Source: Hymenobacter qilianensis
GTDB taxonomy: Bacteria; Bacteroidota; Bacteroidia; Cytophagales; Hymenobacteraceae
Length of the DNA stretch: 64,000 bases
Reading direction: 5' to 3'
Assembly (NCBI RefSeq): GCF_014489555.1
Contig: NZ_CP060784.1
Location: 1,240,001-1,304,000 of the forward strand
A program made the translations under genes and the position numbers. Each line of letters starts with the position of its first letter. Position 1 is the stretch's first letter. Of this stretch, positions 36,646 to 47,529 are shown in pieces. The notes below the pieces were generated by a model, which worked only from the letters and a program-made list of their open reading frames with translations, was not told the origin of the DNA and did not search any database.

Positions 36646-39600
36646 TCACCGGCCCGCCGTCGTCTGGCGCCGCGCCAAGCGGCCGGCCTCACGCCGGGGC
36701 ACGGCCACGGTTTGCACGGAGTCTTTGACTGCTTTTTCTTCCTGTTTTTCGCGTTTGCGGTTTTGCTTGCGTTCTTCTTTTACGTCTTTGTCAATGCCCT
36801 GAAACAAGTCGGCCAGGGTCTTGTAGTCGCGCTGGAAAATGAGGGAGGCGCCGTTGCGCACGTACTGCCCATCGATGTCGCCGTAGGCGTTGTTGCGGTA
36901 GGCGCGCAGGCGGAGGCGGCCGTTAGCCAGAATATCATACTCAATGCTCACGTCGCCGGCGAAGTTGCTCACGCTTTGCTGTCCGCTCGAAGCCTGGTTG
37001 CCCCCGGCCAACGGCACATCCGTACCCAGTCGCACCGTTACACGGTCGTTGAAGAGCTGGCGACGCACGGCCACGTTCAGGTCGGTGCGCGTTTTCTCGG
37101 AGCCCGAGGAGAAGTCAGCCTGTGAGTTCACGCCCAGCTCCACGCCTAAGTTGGAGAGGTAGCTGCCCGTGAGCTTGTTAAGCTGCTGGGTAAGCACCTG
37201 ACTGGCGCTACCCCGCAGCTGCTCCGCCACCAGGCTACCTCCACTCGACTCGAACGGATTGGCAGCTAGGAAGCGCTCCAGCACCAGCAGTGAGAATACC
37301 TGCTTGTTCAGTTCGTCCGTCTGGCTCGGCTGGCGTAGCTGGGCCAGACGGTTTTCGATTTGGGGCCGCAACTGGGTACGGGCATCTTCGGGCAGTTGAA
37401 TATCGAAGCTGATAACGGGCTTGAGCAGGTCGCCGTTTACCTTCAACAACACCTCAAAGGGCAACTGATTGCGCCCGATCGTCTGCAAGCTTTCGTCGGC
37501 TTCACCCTGCCCGGCCAACAGCTCCGCGGGGGCCGTTTTGACATTGAAAATAGCCGTTACGTTGGTTTGGGCATTATACGGGTCGCCGCTCCACGTGATA
37601 GAGCTGCCCTGGGCAATCTCAAATTCGCGCGAAGCTAGGTCGTATAGAGACATAGCGTACTTGCCCTCCGTCACATCCAGCCGTCCGCTGAGCGTAATGG
37701 TACCCGCAGGGTCGATGGCGGTGTTCAGCGTGCCGGCGGCCCGCACTTGCAGATTGTCGCCGGAGGCCTGGTCGATGACAATGGTAAACGGCGTCTCATC
37801 GGTCACAGTCACGACGGCGGCAATATCAAAGCCCTCCGCCGTTTGGGCCGAATCGACGGGTGCCTGACGGGCCAACATAGTATCGAGCGGCGCGCTGAGG
37901 TCGATGAACTCGACAATGCCCTCTCGCTCTACCGCCACGGCCTCATCGTTGGGCACCACCACCGTCAGATTGGAGCCTTCCACTACGGTAGCCGTGGTGC
38001 GGATGCGCGGCAACGCAAGATCCCCGGTTATGCGCGTGTCCGAATCGACCAGTAGCTTGCCGTAGAATATTTCGTTATCGCGCTGGGTGCTTTGCACGGC
38101 CAGAAAGTCATTCGTAACGGCTCGCAGCTGAAAGCGGTAGTCGTCGATGTAGTTCTTGGTGTACACGTAGCCGTTGATTTCCGCCTTGTTGTTCAGCGAA
38201 TCCAGAATGGTAAAGTCCTGAAACTTGATTCCCTGCTCATCGAAAGTCAGGCTTTCGTTGGGCAGCGTGAAAGGGGCGCCAAGCTGGGTAAGCGTAAAGC
38301 CGGCATCGTTGGTATTGAGCGTACCGCGCAGCTGGGGGGCATTTGTAGTGCCTCGCACCGTAAAATCACCAGTCAGATAGCCCGTCATCTCGCGCACCTC
38401 GCCGAGCGCGAAAGGCTCGGCCGTATTCAGGTTCAGGCGAGCTACGTTGATGGCCATATCCAAATCGCCAGCCGCCAAGTAGTAGCCCGTGGCCCGCACT
38501 TCGTTGTTGTTGGGCCCGCCCGTCAGGCGAGCATCGACCTGGTAGCGGTCGGCAGTGGGATTAGTTGCATTCAACGACAAGTCACCGATAACCGACTTGT
38601 TGTAGGCGAAGCTGCTCAGGGTCATGTCGGCGGTAAATGCCTGGCGCGGCTGGCCCAGACTGCGTACTACAGCCTGCCCGTTGAGCGTACCGCCCACCAA
38701 CGAATCCTGCAAGCCGCCCGCTACAGCCAGCATGTTCAGATCGAGGCTGCCCAAGCGCACCTGCAACGGATATTCGCCCCCCGGCAAGGTTTGCAGCTCG
38801 ATAAACTGCTGGCCCTGACTTAAGCGCACGTTTTCGGCTCGCACTGCCCCTGATGCCAGAGTATACTGCACCTTATTATTGGGTGCAACCGTCCATTTCT
38901 GGTTACTCACCACCAGATTTTCATCAAAGCTGAACGCATACGCGTCGCCTTGGCTCAGCACTTGCAGCACCCCAGCCAGATTCAGCAGCTGGGCGCTATC
39001 CGACTCCGCAATGCGCACGCTTGTAGCCACCTGGTTGTTGGCCACGTTGCCGGTTATGCTGGGGTTGGGCAGGCGCAGACTGGTATCCTGGCTGGCCTGG
39101 CGCATACGCAGCGCGTAATCCAGCTTTTGCGGATCGGAGGCAATGGTAAGCTGGGTCGAGTCGAGCCGGAAGCCCTCGTAGATGATAACCGGAATCCGGC
39201 TGTTCAGCGTCAGGTTAGCTTCCCGGCTGTCGAAGCCGCCGGTCAGGTTGAAAGGCGAAATCTTGGTTAATCCCGGTACAAAGGCCGCAATCGGGCGGGG
39301 CTCCAGCACGCGCACATCGAAGGTGAAATTGCGGGCCGGACCGCCCGCCACGTAGCGCACATCGGGCAGGTCGAAGTAGCGGTCGATGTGCTGCTGAAGC
39401 ACCGTTGCCAGATCACCTAGCGGCGTATTGCCATCCAGCTTAACCGTGAAAATATCCGAGGTCACGTCCACCGCCGAGCGACCGGGCTGTTGCACAATCT
39501 TACCTTCCAATGTGCCAAAGGCAAAAGGCTGGTTATCACGCACAACTACCACATTCTGCCCCGAGAACGTGCCGTTGATGGAATTGGCATCAGCACCGCT

Positions 39601-41786
39601 GAGGTTGGCCGTCAGGTTGCCCTGCACGCGCAGGTCGCCGCCGGTATAGAAGCCCAGCGCCGTCAGATTTGCCCCCCGCAGGTTCAGCGACGACACTTCG
39701 TAGCTCGGGTTGTTTGCGTCGCGCAGATTCACAGTCGCCAGCACGTCGAGGTTCAGGTTGGGGTCGGTTTTGCTTTCGGCAGCAATCACATAGCGGTTGC
39801 GGTCGATGTCGACGGTGGCGGCAATGTCGCGGTACGTGTAGTTATTGTACTCGGCCCGCTGCACGTCGGCCACTAGGCGGCCTTGCATGGTAGCCGGGTC
39901 GAGGCCGCGGGCATTCAGGCGACCAGTAGTCGTCACGCGTCCAATGGTCGGATCTCGCAGCACGGCACCCACGTTGAAGTTCTGTACCGAGAAGCGAGCC
40001 GTAACGGGCTCCCGGCCGGCGGGGCCGGGTTCCATATTCACCACGGCCGTCGCGTTGCCGAAGCTGGTGTTTACTTTCAGATTGGTATCAAACACCATGG
40101 CCGTAGGGCGGCCCTGAAACGTGCCCGATACCGCAATGCGCGGCGGCAATTGATACTCCCGCGGAATAGTACCGGCGGGAGCCAAACTCTTGATATCGGC
40201 CGCGGTGGTCGTAAACTGCGCGATGTTGAGGTCGGTGTAGAGGCGGCGGTCTACTTCGGGCAGGCCCTGAATGCGGCCACTGGCGCGCAGCACCGTATTG
40301 CGAAAGCCCACCACATCCAGGTTCTGCACCCGGAAGTCGCCCACGCGGCCATTTACGCGCCCACTCACCAGCACCGACTGGTTAGGGCCAGTAGTAAACG
40401 GTGGGGTGCTGGCCAAATCGGGGGCCAGATACAGAATATCCCGGAAGCCCAGGCGGGTTTCGCGCAGGTCACCCTCAATGCGCAGCTGGCCCAGCTTCTC
40501 GGTGTCGGCCAGGGCATCTAGGCTTTCGTAGCCCATAGCCAAAGTGCGGCGGATGCGCGTGTGGGGCGTTATCAGGTCGAGGTTGTCGAGGCGAGTTTGC
40601 ACCGAGTCGAAGACGACATCGGCCGTGGCGCTTTCTACCTCAAAGCCGCTTTGCTCCTTGCCCGCCAGATTCACGATGCGGCCCGTGGTGCGGTTTTCGG
40701 AGTAAAACAGGTTCTCCGTATTCAGAATCAAGTCGGTAAACTTGAGGTGATTATAGTCCATGCCCCGCACGCGGGTTTTTTGGGCGGGCTCGTTAAAGTT
40801 GTCGAACGCCACATCTACCCCGTTGATGTCGGATTTCTTGAGCGTAACCACCCAGCTGGCTTCCTGGCCGGTCGCTTTCTCCACCGATTCATTCAGGTCG
40901 CGTACAGCCTCGGCCGGATTGATGATGCGCTCCTCAACGGGCACGTTCTCATTTTGGGCGTAGGCGAAGGAGGTGTTGCGCAGCAGCAACGTATTGAGGG
41001 CCACCCGCGAGTTGCGCAGGTCGATGTTGTCGGTGGTAATGTCGGCCTGGCCGATGCGGGTGGTGATATACTGGGCCGAGGGGGCATTTTTGTACGTCAG
41101 ACTGACATTATTGAGCTGCGCGCGGTTCAGGCCCAGCTCCAGTTCCAGCGGCTCACTTACGGCCGTGTCCGGGGGGCGTTTTTGCTCTGCACAATGTCGA
41201 TGCGGGTGTTGCGCAGAGCCGCCTGATCGATGCGGTAGGTGGAGGCGTCCACGTCAACGGCGTCCATGTTCACGGCCAGCTCGCCTACGCGCGTCTTCAC
41301 GGCCATGCCTTCCACCTGGTCGTCGTAGCGGAGGCGAATGTTGGTCAGGCGGGCGTCCCCGATGTTGTACTGAAACCCGGCGCTGGCCGTATCGACGGGG
41401 GCCGTGGTGGTGTCGCCGGTCGCGAAGGCGGCCGTGATATAGTCGAAGTTGAAGGTGCTGTCGGGCAGGGTGCGCGTGATGCCCACGGTACCGTCATTCA
41501 GCTCCACCGACTTTACGTTAATCTGCGATTTGGTGAGCGCCCACAAGTCAATGTTGACGCCCAAATGACCCACGGCCAGCAGGGTATCGCCCTTCTGGTC
41601 TTCCAGATACACATCGTCGAGGGAAATGGCGTTGCGCCAGTCGGTGCGGAATTTCCCGATGCGCACTTCCGTCCCGATCTTATCTTGCAGATAGCCGCTG
41701 GCTTTGCGCGCCGCAAAATCCTGGGCAGCCGGGAATTGCAAAGCCACCACTACCAGGATTACCAGTAGGACAATAAAAGCCACCAA
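36646..41786 (-). CDS. tamB: TamB-type translocation/assembly protein, one frameshift
   Basis: About 1713 residues. An N-terminal membrane helix (VAFIVLLVILVVVALQF) is followed by an AsmA-like start (GSYL/GYLQDKIGTEVRIG), a very long series of beta strands forming the lipid groove, and the C-terminal DUF490/TamB domain (SFDIQLPEDARTQL, VFSLLVLERFL, LNKLTGSYLSNLGVELG). It spans the periplasm and pairs with TamL, encoded next. The frame breaks at G6 41171-41176; one added base gives SKNAPPDTAVSEPLELELG. The start is probably TTG at 41786, but the upstream frame also encodes a plausible PTYVRRILYGILGL extension without an ATG. Confidence 0.88.
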
Positions 41787-42100
41787 CCCCAGGATACCAT
41801 AGAGGATGCGGCGAACGTAGGTAGGCAGGGATTTGATAACTCAGCTGTGCTTAAAGTGTTCAGTATCACCCAACGAAAAAAGGCCATGCTAGGTTGGCTG
41901 GGGGGCTTTTTTGCTGTTAGAACGCTCTATATATCGCGACTGGTGCGGCGTGAAGCACGAAACTTGCGAAACCAGCAAGCGGTAGTGTCGAGCTTGGTGA
42001 CGGTGTCTATTTGCACCTGCCAGCAGTGTGCAACCAGCAGTATGTAAACAAAAAGCCCTGGCTCTCGAGCCAGGGCTTTTTGTTTATCCTAATAAACGGG
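41787..42100. other. Intergenic region upstream of tamB
   Basis: 314 bases without a convincing gene. It contains a lone TGGGGGGCTTTTTTGC word at about 41899 with no partner arm, and the terminator at 42050-42081. The small open frame across it has no recognisable features. Confidence 0.6.
42050..42081. terminator. Perfect bidirectional terminator
   Basis: AAAAAGCCCTGGCTC and GAGCCAGGGCTTTTT are perfect complements with a two-base loop. It lies just after the stop of the first DUF4394 gene (minus strand). Confidence 0.9.
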
Positions 42101-43761
42101 TTAAAAACCTGGCGCAACTGCTAAGGAAAAGATGAAAGGACCACCAGCAAGGTTGAGTTTGCGAAGAAAAGTGGCTCTTGGGGTCGCTAGGTCAAGAATC
42201 GAAACCTCATTTTGGTTATTACTGCCAATTGAAATAGCATAGGCCGTATTGCTAGTACCTCCAATATCAAAAACATTAACACTGGTCGTGGTCGAGCTAA
42301 ATCCACTCAGGCCTATTGTCCCGATTTCGGTCAGCGTGCCTGCGTTAGGCGGATTCTGAAGATAAAGCTTATTGCTACCCAGAACGTACAACTTGGTAGA
42401 GGTTGCGCCGACAAAGCTATTATCATAAGCCACTGCACTTACGGATGGCAAGGCAGGATTCAGATTGCTATCTACGGTAACAACCCCGTCGGTGGGGTTC
42501 ACCCTTAGGTTTTGCCCCCCACTACGTCTCACGATACGAATACGGTCGTCGATAGGGTCGAAATCAAATGTATAAGCGCTAGTTCCTGAAGAAAAGGATA
42601 AGGGGATACTCAGGTCAGCTACAGGCGTAGCCATAGCCGTTACCAGATCGATGGTATAGAGCCTAGTACTGGCGATATAGTCGATTCCGTTCAGATAGCG
42701 GGCTCCTTGCCCTATTATCAAGGCGTAGAGTTGACCAGTTGCCGGGCGGAAGTCCAGGCCCACGACTTGTTGGTTTATAGCCAACCCACCGAACTGCTGC
42801 GTGATGGCAGCGGTGGGGTCAGTGGTGTTCGTTGGGTCGAAAGTGTACAAGGAGTTAAAAGTTCCTCTCAGAGGAATAGTTATAAACCCGGCAGCATAAA
42901 TAACTGGCTGAGTGGGAATGGCGATGCCGGAGTAGGCTAAGCTAGTTGCGTACTGAGCTAAAGGCCGCGCCGCGCCGGTAGCCAGATTTACGGTGAAGAG
43001 AGTAGGGTTGCCACTTACACTATATAACCCAAGAGCGGTGCCAGTTTTGGCATCAATGTCGAAGCCCCCGTCGCCGCTAATGTTCAGGTTCAGACTCCCG
43101 ACCGCTACTAATGTCCCGTCGTTAGGCGGATCCTGGCGGTAGAGCTGATCGGTGGCCGGGTCCAAGTCATAGAGCACCGTTGTAGCCGCTTTTGTCGTAT
43201 TGTTGGTGTAGGCCGCCCCATTAATAGCAGCGCCCGCTGCGCCAGTGATGGCCCCATCGGTAGCGGCCACTGCGCCCGTCTCCGGGTTCAGCCGCAAGTT
43301 CTGGCCCGTGCTAGTGACCAAGCGAATGCGGTCCACGGTCGGGTTGAAGTCGAAGCCGACTAAATTGCCCCCCAGCGCTGGTGTGAAGGCGCCACTGCCG
43401 ATGGCTCGGGCCGCGCCGGTATTCTGGTTAATGACATACAAGCGGCTCGCGCTACTCACCCCGTAAAGCTGACCCGTAGCGGGGCGAAAGTCGATGGCCA
43501 GCAAAGTCTCGCCATTGCCCAAGCCCGTAATGTTGACTGAACTAAGGCGCGTGGCGGCATTTTTCGTGGAGTAGGCGTCGAGCTTGGTGCCCCCGATAGT
43601 GCGTAAAAAGCAATGTCCTGGCCTAATGGGGGAAAGGTAGGAATAACTGGTGGTGGAGTGGGCTTGGGGAAGTACTGCTCCAAGATGTCTTCGCAACTCG
43701 TGAGTGACACCAATAGCAAGGCAGCGGCCCCAAGCTTGGCAAGTGAAGAAGTTGTTTTCAT
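42101..43761 (-). CDS. DUF4394 lipoprotein, copy 1, one frameshift
   Basis: About 553 residues. A lipoprotein signal ends VSLTSC, followed by a short linker EDILEQYFPKPTPPP and two DUF4394 beta-propeller-like repeats (IDFRPATGQLYGVSS, GFDFNPTVDRIRLVTSTGQN, and again VGLDFRPATGQLYAL, FDFDPIDDRIRIV). The function of DUF4394 is unknown; surface location is likely. The frame breaks at C5 43590-43594, where copy 2 encodes SGGTKLDAYSTK intact. One added base repairs it. Its internal GGNLVGFDFN is encoded by an intact C6 run. Confidence 0.85.
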
Positions 43762-43799
43762 ACAGCGATGAGAGTAAAATGAAATACAAAACATAGCAT

Positions 43800-43829
43800 C
43801 AAAGCCCCGACTCTTGAGCCGGGGCTTTG
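43800..43829. terminator. Terminator between DUF4394 copies 1 and 2
   Basis: CAAAGCCCCG and the complementary CGGGGCTTTG flank a short loop (ACTCTTGAGC). It follows the stop of copy 2 on the minus strand. Confidence 0.75.
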
Positions 43830-43863
43830 TAATAAACAGACATGCTTATGTGGTGAGCAAATA

Positions 43864-45465
43864 CTAAAACCCTAAGCCAACCGTAAATCCAGTCGCATCA
43901 AAAGGAAATACTTCCTTTTTAGTAGCACTAGCACTAGCCAGATCAATTGTATAGAAATATCGGCCAGGGTCAAATTGCTGTAACGCATTGGTAAGAATGG
44001 CGTAGCCTGTATTGCTCATTCCACCAATGTCAAATCCTGTATTATACTGAAGATCAAGCGCGAAAGTAAGATTCCGGAAACTATAGATTCCTTCAGCCGG
44101 CTGCGTTATAATCGCAAAGTCTCCTTTGCGCGAGAAAATAGCGTATAAAGTAGCAGTGGTAGCCCCGGCGTAATTATTATCGTACGCCACCGACGCTATA
44201 CCTGCATCAAGGCCAGTACTTCTCTGGCCATTCAAATGCAGCAAACCATCTTCTATGAAAGTAGCATCCACAGGGTTGATGCTTACATTCCTCTGACCAC
44301 TAATAATGCGAATACGATCTGCTACCGGGTCAAAGTCAAACCCGGGACCAGCAATGAGTAACTCTGTTGGCCCGGTGAGTGGACCGACACGAGTCGCAGC
44401 AGCAGTGGCAGCGTTAATCGTATACAGTGTCACGTTATTAAAGTCAGCTGTGCGAGCTATGGCATACAGTTGGCCATTAGCCGGCCGAAAGTCTATGCCA
44501 GCCACTGACTCCCCGGGCGCTAAGCCTGTGATGGGCTTGGTAACCCCAACCGCAGGCGTAGCTATATTAAAGATATATAGGCTATTTGCCGTAGTGGCAT
44601 AAGCTACGGGCTGAGTCGGGATGGCTAGACCTGCATAAGCAGTGGAGGCCGCGTACTGGGCCAAGGGCCGGGCCGCGCCCGTAGTCAAGTCGACGGTGAA
44701 TAGTGTAGGATTACCATTGACTGGATACAGACCTAAGGCTGTGCCGGTCGTGGCATCGATATCGAAGCCGCCATTGCCGCTCACTGGCACATTTAAATTG
44801 CCCACTTGCACCACGGTCCCGTCATTGGGTGGGTTGATTAGGTAAAGCTGTTGGTTCTGGGTGTTAATGGCGTATAAGGCCGTAGTCGTAGCGCCGGCGG
44901 TGTTGTTGGTATAGGCTACCCCGGTCAGCGTGGCGCCCGCCACGCCGTTAACGGCCCCATCGGTGGCGACCACCGTACCGGTCTCTGGATTCACCCGCAG
45001 GTTCTGGCCCGTGCTAGTGACCAAGCGAATGCGGTCCACGGTCGGGTTGAAGTCAAAGCCGACTAAATTGCCCCCCAAGGCCGGGGTGAAGGCGCCACTG
45101 CCGATGGCTCGGGCCGCGCCGGTATTCTGATTGATAACGTACAGCCTACTGCCGCTGCTCACCCCGTAGAGTTGGCCCGTAGCGGGGCGAAAGTCGATGG
45201 CTAGCAAGGTCTCACCGCTGCCCAGGCCCGTGATGGAAACCGAACTAAGGCGCGTGGCGGCATCTTTGGTAGAGTAGGCATCGAGCTTGGTGCCGCCCGA
45301 CAGCGCATAGAAGGATATGTCTTGGCCTAGAGGTGGAAAGGTGGGAATAGTGGGCGGTGGAGTGGGTTTGGGGAAGTACTGCTCCAGGATGTCTTCGCAG
45401 CTACTTAGCGAGGACAATAACAGAACAGCCGCGCCCCAAGTGGCGAGGGAAGAACGTTTTAGCAT
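43864..45465 (-). CDS. DUF4394 lipoprotein, copy 2
   Basis: 533 residues, intact. The lipoprotein signal ends SLSSC, followed by the same EDILEQYFPKPTPPP linker and two DUF4394 units with near-identical blocks to copy 1. It serves as the reference for the broken copies: both YALSGGTKLDAYSTK and GGNLVGFDFNPTVDRIRL read straight through here. The C-terminal part has diverged (INALQQ-like segments, ends FTVGLGF). No partner genes are visible, so the role remains unknown. Confidence 0.88.
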   Translation of the reverse strand: MLKRSSLATWGAAVLLLSSLSSCEDILEQYFPKPTPPPTIPTFPPLGQDISFYALSGGTKLDAYSTKDAATRLSSVSITGLGSGETLLAIDFRPATGQLYGVSSGSRLYVINQNTGAARAIGSGAFTPALGGNLVGFDFNPTVDRIRLVTSTGQNLRVNPETGTVVATDGAVNGVAGATLTGVAYTNNTAGATTTALYAINTQNQQLYLINPPNDGTVVQVGNLNVPVSGNGGFDIDATTGTALGLYPVNGNPTLFTVDLTTGAARPLAQYAASTAYAGLAIPTQPVAYATTANSLYIFNIATPAVGVTKPITGLAPGESVAGIDFRPANGQLYAIARTADFNNVTLYTINAATAAATRVGPLTGPTELLIAGPGFDFDPVADRIRIISGQRNVSINPVDATFIEDGLLHLNGQRSTGLDAGIASVAYDNNYAGATTATLYAIFSRKGDFAIITQPAEGIYSFRNLTFALDLQYNTGFDIGGMSNTGYAILTNALQQFDPGRYFYTIDLASASATKKEVFPFDATGFTVGLGF

Positions 45466-45636
45466 ATAATGAAGATGATAGGATGGAAGGAAGAAATAAT
45501 TGAACTAAGCTCCTTCGCCATACGCAACTCTATTGTATTTGGATGTTGCTATTTTCCACTTTCTAGAAAGAATTAATTCTAGTTGAGATGCCTGATATTT
45601 AGTGCCCTTGGGCATGTCCTTATCATATAAAACCAC

Positions 45637-45672
45637 AAAAAAAGCCCCCAAATGATTTTAGGGGGCTTTTTT
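45637..45672. terminator. Bidirectional terminator with C5/G5 stem
   Basis: AAAAAAAGCCCCC and GGGGGCTTTTTT pair around AAATGATTTTA. It follows the stop of DUF4394 copy 3 on the minus strand. Confidence 0.82.
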
Positions 45673-45707
45673 ATGGCATGAAGAGTTCAAACTAACCAGA
45701 CAATGAA

Positions 45708-47320
45708 TTAGAAGCCCAAGCCCACGGTAAAGCCGCTTGTGCCGATACCACCGGAGCTTCGGCCAAATATGCCTTTGCTGGTAGCCTTACCCGTAGCAAG
45801 ATCGATGGTATACAGTTCCGTGCTACCCGTAATGTTCAGCACAGCGTAGCCCGTGTTGGTAGTGCCTCCGATATCGAAGTTGCTGCCGGGGCCGGCGTTC
45901 AGCTCCAGATTCCCCACTTCTACCATATTGCCAGCATTGGGCGCGTTCAGTTGAAACAGCTTGGCGGAAAGGAAAGGGGCCCGGGGGCTGAAATCGCGGG
46001 TATCGATTACGTACAAATTGGAGATAGTTGCGCCGGCGAAGTTGTTGTCGTAGGCGGCGGCCTCCACTACTGGCGTACCCGGATTCAGGTCACCGTCCTG
46101 GATGGCGGAGCCGTCAGCAGGGTTGACCCGTACGTTCAGGCCGGAGCGGCTCACAATACGAATGCGGTCCACTACGGGGTTGAAATCGAAGCCATACGCG
46201 CCTCTGAACGTTAATGGAACAGATAAGCTAGCTACCCGCGTAGCCTCGGCAGTGGCGGCATTGATCGTGTACAAGCGGCCATTATCCATCTGAGGACCAC
46301 CCTGCGGACGCTGCACAGTCAGGGCGTAGAGTTGCCCATTAAGGGGTCGAAAATCCAGGCCGGCCATCTCTTCATTCGGAGTAAGCCCGGTGATGGGTTT
46401 AGTGATGGAAGTGGACGGATTGGTGGGGTCCACAATCAACAGGTCGTTGTTGATGGTGACCGCGTAAGCTACCGGTGAGGTTGGGATGGCGATGCTTGAA
46501 TAATCTAGGCTTACGTCGTATTGGGCCAATGATTTGGCGGCGCCCGTGGCAAGATCAACGGCAAACAGCGTCGGGGTGCCGCTCACTGCGTACAGGCCCA
46601 GGGCCGTGCCCGACTTCCCATGAATATCGAAGCCGCCATCCCCGATGATACTTAGATTCAGCCCTCCTATCGGCGCTACGGTGCCTTCATTGGGTTGGCT
46701 GATCAGATAGAGCTGCCGGCTTGCCGAGTTGATAGCATACAACTCCGTTGTTGTGGCTCCCGCCACGTTGTTGGTGTAGGCTACCGCCGTAATGCTGGCG
46801 CCCGCAACGCCGCTGATAGCGCCATCGGTGCTGGCCACGGTGCCCGTTTCGGGGTTCAGCCGCAGGTTTTGACCCGTTGAAGTAATCAGCCGAATCCGGT
46901 CCACGGTCGGGTTGAAGTCGAAGCCCACCAAATTGCCCCCAGCGCGGGCGTAAAGGCACCGGTGCCAATGGCGTGGGCGGCGCTCGTATTCTGGTTAATC
47001 ACGTACAGGCGACTGGCGCTGCTCACCCCATAAAGCTGCCCGGTGGCGGGCCGGAAGTCGATTGCCAAGAGCTGCTCCCCGCCGGCTAAGCCCGTAATAG
47101 CTACTGAGTTTGTGCGCGTGGCGGGAGCCTTGGTCGAATATGCATCCAACCGGCTGCCGCCCGACAAAGCGTAAAAAGGAATATCTAGTCCCAGGCTCGG
47201 AAAGGTTGGGACAATAGGGGCAGGCCTTGGAAAGTATTTCTCCAGAACGTCTTCGCAGCTACTCAACGAAGACAAGAGCAAGACGGCCATGCCCCACTTG
47301 GCGAGGGTAAAAATCTTCAT
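45708..47320 (-). CDS. DUF4394 lipoprotein, copy 3, one frameshift
   Basis: About 537 residues. The lipoprotein signal ends SLSSC, with linker EDVLEKYFPRPAP. Two DUF4394 units follow. The frame breaks at C5 46936-46940, exactly where copies 1 and 2 have C6 and read ALGGNLVGFDFN. One added base restores the protein. I use the ATG at 47320 (MKIFTLAK); one codon upstream is also ATG. The A/T-rich 200 bases upstream should hold the promoter of this gene and of the divergent glucanotransferase gene. Confidence 0.87.
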
Positions 47321-47529
47321 CATTTTAAGTAAATTTTTATTACTAAAATGAGAAATAATAGAATTTATTTTATCACATACTCTATGTAGCTATATAGATT
47401 CGGATTATCAAATTTTTGTGGGAAGCACCAACTCACCCGAACCTTGTCGGCCTGATCAGGTAGCTACTACTTAGCACAGTCATAAAGCGTAGTAAAACTT
47501 ATCTTTCGCCCCCATCTGATTTCTTCCGA

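Noticed and set aside
37360..40521. Long open frames antisense to tamB
   Set aside because: They follow the codon pattern of the high-GC tamB gene on the opposite strand and match no family.
41847..42047. 66-codon open frame upstream of tamB
   Set aside because: It is built around a lone GGGGGGCTTTTTT word and has no recognisable feature.
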